Source of the DNA: Mycolicibacterium sphagni
GTDB lineage: Bacteria > Actinomycetota > Actinomycetes > Mycobacteriales > Mycobacteriaceae
Length of the DNA: 64,000 bases
NCBI RefSeq assembly: GCF_013337765.1
Contig: NZ_VBSB01000005.1
Coordinates: forward strand, 620,001-684,000
Direction: 5' to 3'
The position numbers and the translations under genes are program-made. Below are positions 1 through 7,608 of this stretch, one piece after another. The notes under the pieces were generated by a model. That model did no database searches. It worked only from the letters and a program-made list of their open reading frames with translations, and was not told where the DNA came from. Numbering within the stretch: the stretch's first letter is position 1; every line of letters begins with the position of its first letter.

Positions 1-2067
1 CAGATCGCCACCGGAGCCCTGATCACCTACGTGCTGATCGAGCGCGCGGTCATCTCGGGCCGGCTCACCCCGGCCGCGCTGGCCATCGTCAGCGCCGCGT
101 TCACCCTCGGTATCCAGCCGACCGGTCTGATCGCGGTCGCCGCGCTGATCGCCGGTGGCCGTCCGATCCTGCGAATCCTGGTGCGCCGCCGCGCCATCGT
201 GGGCACCTGGCCGCTGGTGCTACCGCTGCTGGCCGCGGGCACCATCATCCTGACCGTCGTCTTCGCCGACCAGACCCTGGCAACAGTCTTGGAAGCGACC
301 AGGATTCGCACCGACATCGGACCAAGCCAGGCCTGGTACACCGAGAACCTGCGCTACTACTACCTGATCCTGCCGACCGTTGACGGCTCGCTGTCACGGC
401 GATTCGGGTTCCTGATCACCGCGCTGTCGTTGTTCGTCTCGATGTTCATCATGTTGCGCCGCAAGCGCGTTCCCGGGGTGGCCCGCGGACCGGCCTGGCG
501 ACTGATGGGTGTCATCTTCGCGACGGTGTTCTTCCTGATGTTCACCCCCACCAAGTGGGTGCACCACTTCGGCCTGTTCGCCGCTGTCGGCGCGGCCATG
601 GCGGCGCTGGCCACGGTGCTTGCCTCGCCGAAGGTGCTGCGGTGGTCGCGCAACCGGATGACCGTCGTCACCGCGGTGTTCTTCCTGCTGGCCCTGTGCT
701 TCGCCACCACCAACGGCTGGTGGTACGTGTCGAGCTACGGTGTGCCGTTCAACAACGCGATGCCGCGCATCGGCGGAATCACGGTCAGCACAATCTTCTT
801 CGCGCTGTTCGCGCTGTCGGCGATCTACACGGTCTGGCTGCACTTCAACACCCGCGACCACGGCGACGGCAGGCTGGCCCGTGCCGTCACCGCCGCACCG
901 ATCCCGCTGGCCGCCGGCTTCATGGTGCTGGTGTTCATCGGCTCGATGGCTGCGGGCGTGGTGCGCCAGTACCCGACGTACTCCAACGCATGGGCCAACC
1001 TGCGATCGTTCTCCGGCGGCTGCGGGCTGGCCGACGACGTGCTGGTCGAACCGGATGCCAACGCCGGATTCCTGACCCCGCTGCCAGGGGACTACGGACC
1101 GCTGGGGCCGCTGGGCGGCACCAACCCCGTCGGCTTCGCGCCGAGCGGTGTTCCCGAACACATTGTCGCCGAAGCCATTCGGATGACGAATCCGCAGCCG
1201 GGCACCGATTACGACTGGGATCAGCCGATCAACCTCGAGACCCCCGGCGTCAACGGGTCGACCGTGCCGCTGCCTTACGGCCTCGACCCGGCGCGGGTCG
1301 CGCTGGCCGGCAGCTATGTCGTCGGCCCCCAGCAGGACGCCACGCTGAACTCGGCGTGGTACCAGCTGCCGCCCAACGACAGCGGCCACCCGCTGGTCGT
1401 CGTCACCGCCGCGGGCACCATCGCCGGTCGCAGTGTGCTCAACGGCTTCACCGACGGCCAGACCGTGGAACTGGAATACGGCAAGCCCGGACCGAACGGT
1501 GCCCCGGTGCCTGCCGGCCGGGTGAGCCCCTACGACCTCGGCCCCGCACCGTCGTGGCGCAACCTGCGGTTCGCCCGCTCCGAGATCCCCGCCGACGCCA
1601 CCACGGTCCGGATCATCGCCGCCGACCGGTCCCTGACCCCCGGCGACTGGCTGGCCGTGACACCACCCCGGGTTCCCGAACTGCGGTCGGTGCAGGAATA
1701 CGTCGGCTCCACCCAGCCGGTCCTGATGGACTGGGCAGTCGGCCTGGCCTTCCCGTGCCAGCAACCGATGCTGCACGCCAACGGCGTCACCGAGGTGCCG
1801 AAGTTCCGGATCACCCCGGACTACACCGCCAAGAAGCAGGACACCGATACCTGGGAGGACGGCCGTAACGGCGGTCTGCTCGGTATCACCGACCTTTTGC
1901 TGCGCGCGCACGTGATGGCGACCTATCTGTCGCACGACTGGGGCCGCGACTGGGGCTCGCTACGGCAGTTCCAGACGATCGTCGAGGCCCAGCCCGCGCA
2001 GATCGACCTGGGCACTGCCACCCGCAGCGGTTTGTGGAAACCCGGGCCCATCCGGATCAAGCCCTAG
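1..2067 (+). CDS. embB: Arabinosyltransferase EmbB, 3' part (5' end outside window)
   Basis: Frame 1 is open from the first base, so the gene enters from the left; the last 688 codons are visible. EmbB adds arabinofuranose from decaprenyl-phosphoryl arabinose to arabinogalactan in the plasma membrane and is the ethambutol target. The visible part has about eight hydrophobic membrane segments up to about residue 320, then a long extracytoplasmic C-terminal region of the carbohydrate-binding type found in Emb proteins. The C-terminus, with DWGSLRQF and ending RSGLWKPGPIRIKP, is close to the remembered end of Mtb EmbB rather than EmbA or EmbC. It is also the last emb gene before an unrelated permease, as expected for embB in the embCAB order. 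The paralogue call is confident but not certain because the catalytic N-terminal loop is missing. Confidence 0.88.
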   Translation, partial: QIATGALITYVLIERAVISGRLTPAALAIVSAAFTLGIQPTGLIAVAALIAGGRPILRILVRRRAIVGTWPLVLPLLAAGTIILTVVFADQTLATVLEATRIRTDIGPSQAWYTENLRYYYLILPTVDGSLSRRFGFLITALSLFVSMFIMLRRKRVPGVARGPAWRLMGVIFATVFFLMFTPTKWVHHFGLFAAVGAAMAALATVLASPKVLRWSRNRMTVVTAVFFLLALCFATTNGWWYVSSYGVPFNNAMPRIGGITVSTIFFALFALSAIYTVWLHFNTRDHGDGRLARAVTAAPIPLAAGFMVLVFIGSMAAGVVRQYPTYSNAWANLRSFSGGCGLADDVLVEPDANAGFLTPLPGDYGPLGPLGGTNPVGFAPSGVPEHIVAEAIRMTNPQPGTDYDWDQPINLETPGVNGSTVPLPYGLDPARVALAGSYVVGPQQDATLNSAWYQLPPNDSGHPLVVVTAAGTIAGRSVLNGFTDGQTVELEYGKPGPNGAPVPAGRVSPYDLGPAPSWRNLRFARSEIPADATTVRIIAADRSLTPGDWLAVTPPRVPELRSVQEYVGSTQPVLMDWAVGLAFPCQQPMLHANGVTEVPKFRITPDYTAKKQDTDTWEDGRNGGLLGITDLLLRAHVMATYLSHDWGRDWGSLRQFQTIVEAQPAQIDLGTATRSGLWKPGPIRIKP

Positions 2068-2119
2068 GGTTTTTGCCGTAGCGGCGGCCAATCGGCGTGT
2101 GCGATGACACAATCCGCAC

Positions 2120-3619
2120 ATGGCTGAAGACGCAGCGATCGTCGACCCGTTGATGCATGGCCTCCGATCCAAGGGGCTCAAGAAGGGGTCGGTCTCCCTC
2201 GTCGGAGCGGTGGCGATCGGGTTGGCGGCCACCGCGCCTGCGTACTCACTGACGGGTGCGCTCGGGCATGGCGCGGAGGAGTCGGGCTATCAGCTGCCGA
2301 TCGTCTTCATCATCGCGGTCATCCCGATGTACTTCGTGGCACTGGCCTACAAGCACCTGACCGACGCCGCCCCGGACGCCGGGACCGTATTCACCTGGGG
2401 CGCCAAGGCGATCAGCCCGCACGTCGGCTGGATGGGCGGCTTCGCATTGATGCTGTCCTCCATCCTGGCCGGCGTTGGTGCGGCCGGCATCCTGACCAAC
2501 GCCACCGCCGTCTGGCTCGGGATGGACGAGTCACCGGTGTGGTTCGACATCATCGTGGCCACGGCTTTCATCCTGCTGACGACCTGGCTGGTCGCCCGCG
2601 GCGCGGAGGAATCGTCACGCACCACATTGATCCTGACGATCGTCCAGTACGGCGGCCTGCTCCTGTTCGCGATCATCATGATCGTCGCCGTCTTCCGCGG
2701 TCAGCAGAGCCCGGATGTGGAGGCGTTCTCGTGGGAGTGGTTCAACCCGTTCGCAATCCGCGACTTCAGCGGCCTGCTCGGCGGATTCCTGGTGGCCATC
2801 TTCATCTTCTGGGGCTTCGACGCATCACTGGCCATGTCCGAGGAGACCTCAGGGACATCGGCGCAGGCCGGTCGCAGCGGTGTGACGGCGATCCTGATCA
2901 CCGTCGCCACCTACGTGATCTTCAGCGTGGCCGCGCTGGCGTTCGCGGGCATCGACCCGAACAGCCCGACGAGCCTGACGAACGAAGCCAACGTCGATGA
3001 CGTCTTCACCACGCTGGCCACCCAGTCGATCGGCGAGCGCGGCGCGATGATCGCGGCACTGGTCGTCGGGTTGTCCGCGTTCTCGGCGACGATGTCCACC
3101 GTGATGCCGACGGCCCGCGGCTTGCTGTCGATGGCGACCTACAAAGCCATACCGGATCGGTTCGCGTCGGTGAGCGAGGTGAGCTCGACCCCGAAGTTCG
3201 CCACCTGGGTCATCGGCCTGACCAGTCTGGCGATCTACTGCACGCTGGACATCGTCAGCGACAGCGTGGTGGCGGATTCAGTCTACAGCGTGGGTATCGC
3301 CATCATGACCTACTACTCCGTGGTGGCGATCGCCTCGGTGGTGTACTTCTGGCGCACCGCTTTTCGGTCATGGCGGACGGCGATGGGACAGGTGATCCTG
3401 CCCGGCATCGGCGCGCTCGTCCTCATCCCGGTGGGTATCGTCGAGGCCTACCTGATGGCGGATCCGAGTACCGGTTCCGGCGGATCCATCCTCGGCATCG
3501 GCACCGCGTTCGTGGTCGGTGTGCTCAGCCTGGCGTTCGGCGTCGTGCTGATGATCGTGTGGAACCTCAAGGCACCGGCCTTCTTCCGCGGCGAGACGCT
3601 GCCGAAGGAACGTACCTAG
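2120..3619 (+). CDS. APC-superfamily amino-acid permease
   Basis: This 499-residue polytopic membrane protein has a short cytoplasmic N-terminus followed by about twelve hydrophobic segments. The first segment carries the glycine-rich GAVAIGLAATAPAYSL stretch, which resembles the broken TM1 substrate-binding helix of amino acid-polyamine-organocation transporters. It probably imports an amino acid or related amine by proton symport; the substrate cannot be told from sequence. It follows embB by 52 bases on the same strand but is not known to act in wall synthesis. Its stop codon ends one base before the stop of the convergent lipoprotein-like gene, so there is no room for a conventional terminator between them. 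Confidence 0.85.
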   Translation: MAEDAAIVDPLMHGLRSKGLKKGSVSLVGAVAIGLAATAPAYSLTGALGHGAEESGYQLPIVFIIAVIPMYFVALAYKHLTDAAPDAGTVFTWGAKAISPHVGWMGGFALMLSSILAGVGAAGILTNATAVWLGMDESPVWFDIIVATAFILLTTWLVARGAEESSRTTLILTIVQYGGLLLFAIIMIVAVFRGQQSPDVEAFSWEWFNPFAIRDFSGLLGGFLVAIFIFWGFDASLAMSEETSGTSAQAGRSGVTAILITVATYVIFSVAALAFAGIDPNSPTSLTNEANVDDVFTTLATQSIGERGAMIAALVVGLSAFSATMSTVMPTARGLLSMATYKAIPDRFASVSEVSSTPKFATWVIGLTSLAIYCTLDIVSDSVVADSVYSVGIAIMTYYSVVAIASVVYFWRTAFRSWRTAMGQVILPGIGALVLIPVGIVEAYLMADPSTGSGGSILGIGTAFVVGVLSLAFGVVLMIVWNLKAPAFFRGETLPKERT

Positions 3620-4015
3620 TTAGTTGCGATTGCCGCCGAAGCCGTTGGGCCCGAACTGGTGATTCGGTGCGACCGTGACGGTCTGCGTGGCGGTCTGAAC
3701 TGACGTCGCAATCGAAGTCTCAGTCTGCGTTGCCGTTTCGGTGTTGGTGACGGTCTGCGGATCCTGGGTCTGCACGATGGTCTGCGGGGCCTGGGTCTCG
3801 ATGACGGTCTGCTGCGGCTGCTGCTGCCCGCCGCCTGAGCCGGAGTTGTACTGATGATGCGTCGCCGGAGCGGCCGTGGTGGTTGTGGTGGTGGTCGGCG
3901 TCGAGGTGACGGTGACGGTCGTCGGCGTCGTCGTGCCCTTGGACCCGCATGCCACCGCACCCAGTACCACGAGCGCCGCGAAGGACGCCAACAACATGCC
4001 ATTGCGTGTGTTCAC
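3620..4015 (-). CDS. Small Thr/Gln-rich probable lipoprotein
   Basis: This 131-residue protein has a hydrophobic N-terminal segment ending GAVAC at about residue 23. That is an imperfect lipobox (Ala rather than Leu/Val/Ile at -3), so lipidation is likely but not certain. The rest is low-complexity, dominated by Thr, Val, Gln and Pro (for example TTTPTTVTVTSTPTTTTTTT and repeats of the type QTVIETQAP / QTIVQTQDP). It looks like a flexible extracytoplasmic tether; no domain is recognised. The start taken is GTG at 4015; an ATG six codons later also precedes the hydrophobic segment. The gene converges stop-to-stop with the permease. Confidence 0.7.
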   Translation of the reverse strand: MNTRNGMLLASFAALVVLGAVACGSKGTTTPTTVTVTSTPTTTTTTTAAPATHHQYNSGSGGGQQQPQQTVIETQAPQTIVQTQDPQTVTNTETATQTETSIATSVQTATQTVTVAPNHQFGPNGFGGNRN

Positions 4016-4248
4016 AGCGCAGATGATCAGTTATTGACGCGCGGAAAGCCAAGCCCCACAACGCTAAAAGTTCGTAGAGTCCGCTGTCAACAAACTCCTC
4101 AACGCCTGGAGATTGCGCAAATTCGTTGATATTGAATCGTTTTCGATACGTTACTACTCCCCCAGCGCGCGCCAACGCGCGTCACAGCTGACGCAAATCC
4201 GTGCCCCATAACGTCATCGGCGAAAGGCATGCGAGCAAGGAAACGGAG

Positions 4249-4572
4249 ATGACGATGAACCTCAAGCGCATGGTGGTCGCCTCGACAGCGGCCGCCGGTA
4301 TCGGTGCCGCTGGACTGTTCGGGTTGGGGATCGGCACGGCAAGCGCCGATCCCGGTTGCGGTGGACCTGGACCGCAGCAATGCCACGGACCCAACAACGG
4401 CCCGAACAACGACTGGAACAACGGGCCTGCCGACTGGCAGCACCGCAATGTCGACCAGGCCCGCCAGGACCACCAGCCGTTCAACTGGAACGGTCAGTGG
4501 GTGCAGCCGATGCCGGCCGGCAACGGCATCGGCTGGGGCTTCTGGTTCCTCGGCCAGTGGATCCCGCTGTAG
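4249..4572 (+). CDS. Small secreted protein of unknown function
   Basis: The preferred start is ATG at 4249, after a purine-rich ribosome-binding site (AAGGAAACGGAG); the frame is open upstream to a GTG at 4201, but that start lacks a good site. The 107-residue product has a Sec signal peptide: a basic NLKR start, an Ala/Gly-rich core and a probable cleavage after TASA before DPG. The mature part of about 75 residues is rich in Asn, Gly, Pro, Gln and Trp, has two cysteines (CGG and CHG) that could pair, and ends in an aromatic Trp/Phe-rich tail (GWGFWFLGQW). It is a typical small mycobacterial secreted protein. No function is recognised. Confidence 0.75.
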   Translation: MTMNLKRMVVASTAAAGIGAAGLFGLGIGTASADPGCGGPGPQQCHGPNNGPNNDWNNGPADWQHRNVDQARQDHQPFNWNGQWVQPMPAGNGIGWGFWFLGQWIPL

Positions 4573-4589
4573 CCACCCGACCGCGACCG

Positions 4590-4619
4590 GGCCCGTATCG
4601 CGAAACTGCGGTACGGGCC
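4590..4619. terminator. Bidirectional hairpin between convergent genes
   Basis: Two 12-base arms, GGCCCGTATCGC and GCGGTACGGGCC, are complementary except for one position and are separated by the 6-base loop GAAACT. The hairpin sits between the stop of the small secreted protein (4572) and the stop of the kinase gene (4625) and can serve both strands. There is no strong U-run, which is common for mycobacterial terminators. Confidence 0.7.
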
Positions 4620-4624
4620 TGTTC

Positions 4625-5890
4625 CTAGTTTCCCCCGGACCCGGTCAGCAGCTTTTCCGGCTGCAGCGACCACACAGTGGTTGCGGCACCCGCGGTGGCG
4701 TGCGCGCAGTAGGCCGGCGCACCCTTCTCGCTGACGGCCGCCGCACCCATGACAGCGCAGTTCGCGCCGATCACCACCACCGGCAGGTCCATCCGGCCCG
4801 ACGTGGCGGGCGGCGGTGACGCCGTCCGCGGCGCCTGGGTGGTCGCCGTGTTGTTCACATCGCGGTGGCCGAACAACAGCGAAAGACCCGCCGCCGCGCC
4901 CGCGACGATGACAACGGCACCGAGGATGGCCGGGATCAGCAGCCGCCGGCGCGACGGCGGTACCTCCGGTTTGGCGTGCCTGGCACGACGCGAAGACTTG
5001 ACCGCGAGAGCCTGACTGGTCACGTCGCTCGCGTGGTGGTCCCGTTCGGCGGTGCCCAGACCCTGCTGCAACGCCCGCGCGAAGTCGCCGCAACGCTTGT
5101 AGCGCTTCCGGGCATCCTTGGCCAACGCCTTGGCGAAAACCGGACTCAGACAAGCCAACTCGGGCCGCTTGGCACCGATGGCGGGCGGATCGGAACTCAG
5201 GCACTGACTGATCACGATCGCCGGATTGGTGTGCGTGAATGGCGGCATGCCGGTCAGCAGGTGGTAGGCGGTCGCGGCCAGCGCGTATTGATCGGCGTGG
5301 CCGTCGACGTCCTCACCCTTGAGCTGCTCGGGGGCGGCGTAGGCGACCGTCCCGACCGTCATGTTCGTCCCGGTCAGCTGGCTCGCCTGGCCCATCCAGC
5401 GGGCGATGCCGAAATCGGCCAGCATGACGCGTTGGTCACCCGAACCGGGAACGCCGAGCAGGATGTTGGCCGGCTTGACGTCGCGATGCAGCAGCCCGTG
5501 GCCGTGCGCGTAGTCCAGCGCGTCGGCAATCCCGGAAATGATGCGCACGACCTCGTCGGGCGGCATCCCGTACGGATAGCGCTCGGCCAGCAGCCGGGAG
5601 GCGTCGGTTCCGTCGACGTACTCCATCGCGATCCAGAGCTTGTCCTCGAACTCACCGCGGTCATAGATCGTCACGATGTGCGGGTTCGACAGCGTCGCCA
5701 CCATGTCGGCCTCGAGGATGAACCGCTGCCGGTACTCCTCGTCGGAGCTGACGGCGGATCCGAGCACTTTGAGCGCGTCATACCGTGGCAGCCTGGGGTG
5801 CTGGACGAGGTACACCTCACCCATACCTCCGGCCCCCAGTGTCCGCAGGATGGTGTAACCAGCAACAACCTGGCCGTCAGCTAACGGCAT
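4625..5890 (-). CDS. Transmembrane Ser/Thr protein kinase
   Basis: This 421-residue Hanks-type kinase has all core motifs: glycine loop GAGGMGEV (residues 19-26), Lys41 in ALKVL, alpha-C Glu60, catalytic HRDVKPAN (135-142), DFG at 159-161 and APE at about 186-188. A basic juxtamembrane stretch leads to one membrane helix at about 316-341. The short external domain of about 80 residues is Thr/Pro-rich and has two cysteines (NCAVMG and PAYCAH) that probably form a disulfide. The layout resembles the PknF/PknJ-type receptor kinases, but the paralogue cannot be fixed. It follows the RDD gene by 29 bases and probably belongs to the cluster 7527-4625. It likely autophosphorylates and senses an extracytoplasmic signal. 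Confidence 0.9.
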   Translation of the reverse strand: MPLADGQVVAGYTILRTLGAGGMGEVYLVQHPRLPRYDALKVLGSAVSSDEEYRQRFILEADMVATLSNPHIVTIYDRGEFEDKLWIAMEYVDGTDASRLLAERYPYGMPPDEVVRIISGIADALDYAHGHGLLHRDVKPANILLGVPGSGDQRVMLADFGIARWMGQASQLTGTNMTVGTVAYAAPEQLKGEDVDGHADQYALAATAYHLLTGMPPFTHTNPAIVISQCLSSDPPAIGAKRPELACLSPVFAKALAKDARKRYKRCGDFARALQQGLGTAERDHHASDVTSQALAVKSSRRARHAKPEVPPSRRRLLIPAILGAVVIVAGAAAGLSLLFGHRDVNNTATTQAPRTASPPPATSGRMDLPVVVIGANCAVMGAAAVSEKGAPAYCAHATAGAATTVWSLQPEKLLTGSGGN

Positions 5891-5919
5891 TGGGGCATCT
5901 TAAAGGGCGACAGTATCGA

Positions 5920-6357
5920 TTATCGAACTGGAACATTCGGGTTGGGACGGTCGTAAATCACGCGGCTGCCCAGCACGATGTCCTGCACCGATCGTCGCTG
6001 CCGGTCGACAGCGACCCACAGCAGCCCGACGGGGAACAACACACATGCCACGGCCCGCAGGGCCGCGACAGGAATCCGCAGGGATTTGGCTCGCTTGTCC
6101 ACCACCCGGACACCCAGCACGACCGTGCCCACCGTTCGCCCCGACACCGTCCAGCAGGCGGTCAGGTACAGCACCGACACCGCCAGCGTCACAGTCGTCG
6201 AGAAGATCAGGTTCGGTTCGGGAAAGCGAAACTGCGCCGGGTTGGCGATCAGGGCGGTCAGCACCAACCCCAGATAGAGCGCGCCCATGGTGACGACGAC
6301 GACCAGCATGTCGGCCAGAGCGGCCAGGCCCCGGGACACGATGCCGGCATTGGTCAC
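5920..6357 (-). CDS. RDD-family membrane protein
   Basis: This 145-residue protein has three hydrophobic segments (about 17-38, 50-68 and 100-118). The RDD signature is visible as an Arg/Asp pair near the N-terminus (SRGLAALAD) and the C-terminal VDRQRRSVQDIVLGSRVIYD. RDD proteins are small membrane proteins, some linked to ion transport, and their function in mycobacteria is not established. It begins with GTG, which overlaps the stop of the upstream gene by four bases (GTGA). It therefore appears translationally coupled to the DID-repeat gene and co-transcribed with the kinase. Confidence 0.8.
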   Translation of the reverse strand: MTNAGIVSRGLAALADMLVVVVTMGALYLGLVLTALIANPAQFRFPEPNLIFSTTVTLAVSVLYLTACWTVSGRTVGTVVLGVRVVDKRAKSLRIPVAALRAVACVLFPVGLLWVAVDRQRRSVQDIVLGSRVIYDRPNPNVPVR

Positions 6358-6746
6358 TGGGAATCCTGGATTCCCGGCTCCCGGCCCAACATCCGGTCCA
6401 CAAACCCGGAGATCACGTCGTCAGCACGCGCGGTCTGGGTGCGAACATCGGTCATCACCTCGGCGGTGACGCTTCCGGTCGACTCGCGGATGATCGCGGG
6501 CAGATCGACCCCGTCGATGATCTGGTCGGCCAGCCCGATCAGATCGATGCGCGCGATGATGGCGTCGATATCGACCTCAGCCACGATCGCGTCGATGTCG
6601 ACGCTGTCGCGGACCAGCGCCGTCAGGTCGATCTGAGCGACGACGAGTTCGGCGACCCGGGTGAGCGCTGCGACGCCGATCTCGGTCGCTTCCTCACGGG
6701 CGGCCCGCAGCGGGCCACCAACCAGCGGAAGTCGTTCCCAGAACAC
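6354..6746 (-). CDS. DID-repeat protein, unknown function
   Basis: This 130-residue acidic protein has no clear membrane segment. Residues about 38-88 contain a degenerate repeat of about 9 residues: VDIDAIVAE, VDIDAIIAR, then looser copies (IDLIGLADQ, VDLPAIIRE). Alternating hydrophobic and Asp positions suggest a regular solenoid or a membrane-surface helix array. Similar Val-Asp-Leu-Asp-Ala repeats are remembered from actinobacterial proteins fused or adjacent to RDD domains, which fits the four-base overlap with the RDD gene here. The start is GTG at 6746. The N-terminal sequence (MFWERLPLVGGP) is not a signal peptide. Confidence 0.7.
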   Translation of the reverse strand: MFWERLPLVGGPLRAAREEATEIGVAALTRVAELVVAQIDLTALVRDSVDIDAIVAEVDIDAIIARIDLIGLADQIIDGVDLPAIIRESTGSVTAEVMTDVRTQTARADDVISGFVDRMLGREPGIQDSQ

Positions 6747-6759
6747 GAGAGAATCCTAG

Positions 6760-7527
6760 TCAGGCGCCCACGGGTGGCGGTGCGGTCGATTTCAGCGACA
6801 CCAGCGCGGCCACGCTCAGCCGGGCCAGTTCGTCGGCCTCGGCGGCGGTCAGCGCGGATCGGTAGATCTGCGCCATCCGCCGGTTGGTCAGATCCTCGAC
6901 GTCGTCGTAGACCTCCTTCTTGTCGGCGGCCTCGACGAACGGTGGCTGCCAGCCCATGAACGCGGCGTAATCCGTGCCGTGGTTGAGGATGTGCGCCTCA
7001 ACAGGACTCAGGCCGGAAATCGTGAGGGCATTGAAGTGCACGGCGGCGCGCAGTTCACGCAGCACCATCATCACCTGGAACGCCCGTGCCGGGGCGTCGT
7101 CAGCCAGCGGCATGGCCCGCCAGCCCGCGTACAGCGGCAGGCCCGGTTCGGGCGCCGCCGCAATCACCTTCTCGCCGAGCGCGGCGATCCGGTCCAGGCC
7201 CTCGGCCCCGCTCAGATACGTCCGGCCGAAGCCGGCGAGCTGTTCCCAGTACAAGCGGCAGCTCTCGGATGCGTCGTGCACGGCGACGCCGTTTTCCCAG
7301 CACGACCGCGCGAGGTTCGGTTCGAAGACGGCGAACACCGCGGTGACCGTGGTGCCGGTGGCGTCACCGAGCACACCGCCGCGGCCGGCGAAGTACGCGG
7401 CGAACGGGTCCGGGTAACCGGCCGCCAAGCTTTTTTCGAAGGTGTCCGGATTCAGCATGAACACGCTGATGGCCTCGCCAATGGCCGCCCCGGCGGCGCG
7501 GATCGATTCGACGTCGATATCGCTCAT
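6760..7527 (-). CDS. SCO6745/SalK-like helical protein
   Basis: This 255-residue soluble protein is predicted mostly helical. The N-terminal region (ESIRAAGAAIGEAISV...) and the central region with many Trp, His and Cys residues resemble the actinobacterial SCO6745 family, whose biochemical role is unknown to me; the family match is from memory and moderate. It is the first gene of the same-strand cluster that continues through the DID-repeat, RDD and kinase genes (13-base gap to the next gene). The ATG start at 7527 is the only reasonable one. Confidence 0.6.
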   Translation of the reverse strand: MSDIDVESIRAAGAAIGEAISVFMLNPDTFEKSLAAGYPDPFAAYFAGRGGVLGDATGTTVTAVFAVFEPNLARSCWENGVAVHDASESCRLYWEQLAGFGRTYLSGAEGLDRIAALGEKVIAAAPEPGLPLYAGWRAMPLADDAPARAFQVMMVLRELRAAVHFNALTISGLSPVEAHILNHGTDYAAFMGWQPPFVEAADKKEVYDDVEDLTNRRMAQIYRSALTAAEADELARLSVAALVSLKSTAPPPVGA

Positions 7528-7608
7528 GTGGGCTGAGCTTACGGACTGACCCTGAGGTCGTACACCGTGTCTGATCCAACGGTCGTGGCCGTGGGGACCA
7601 CGCTGCGG

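Noticed and set aside
394..1935. Long antisense open frame within embB (about 513 codons)
   Set aside because: It is a GC-rich shadow of the embB frame with Arg/Gly/His-rich composition and no motif. The same applies to long antisense frames in the oxidoreductase, accD4, pks13, fadD32, glfT2 and glf genes.
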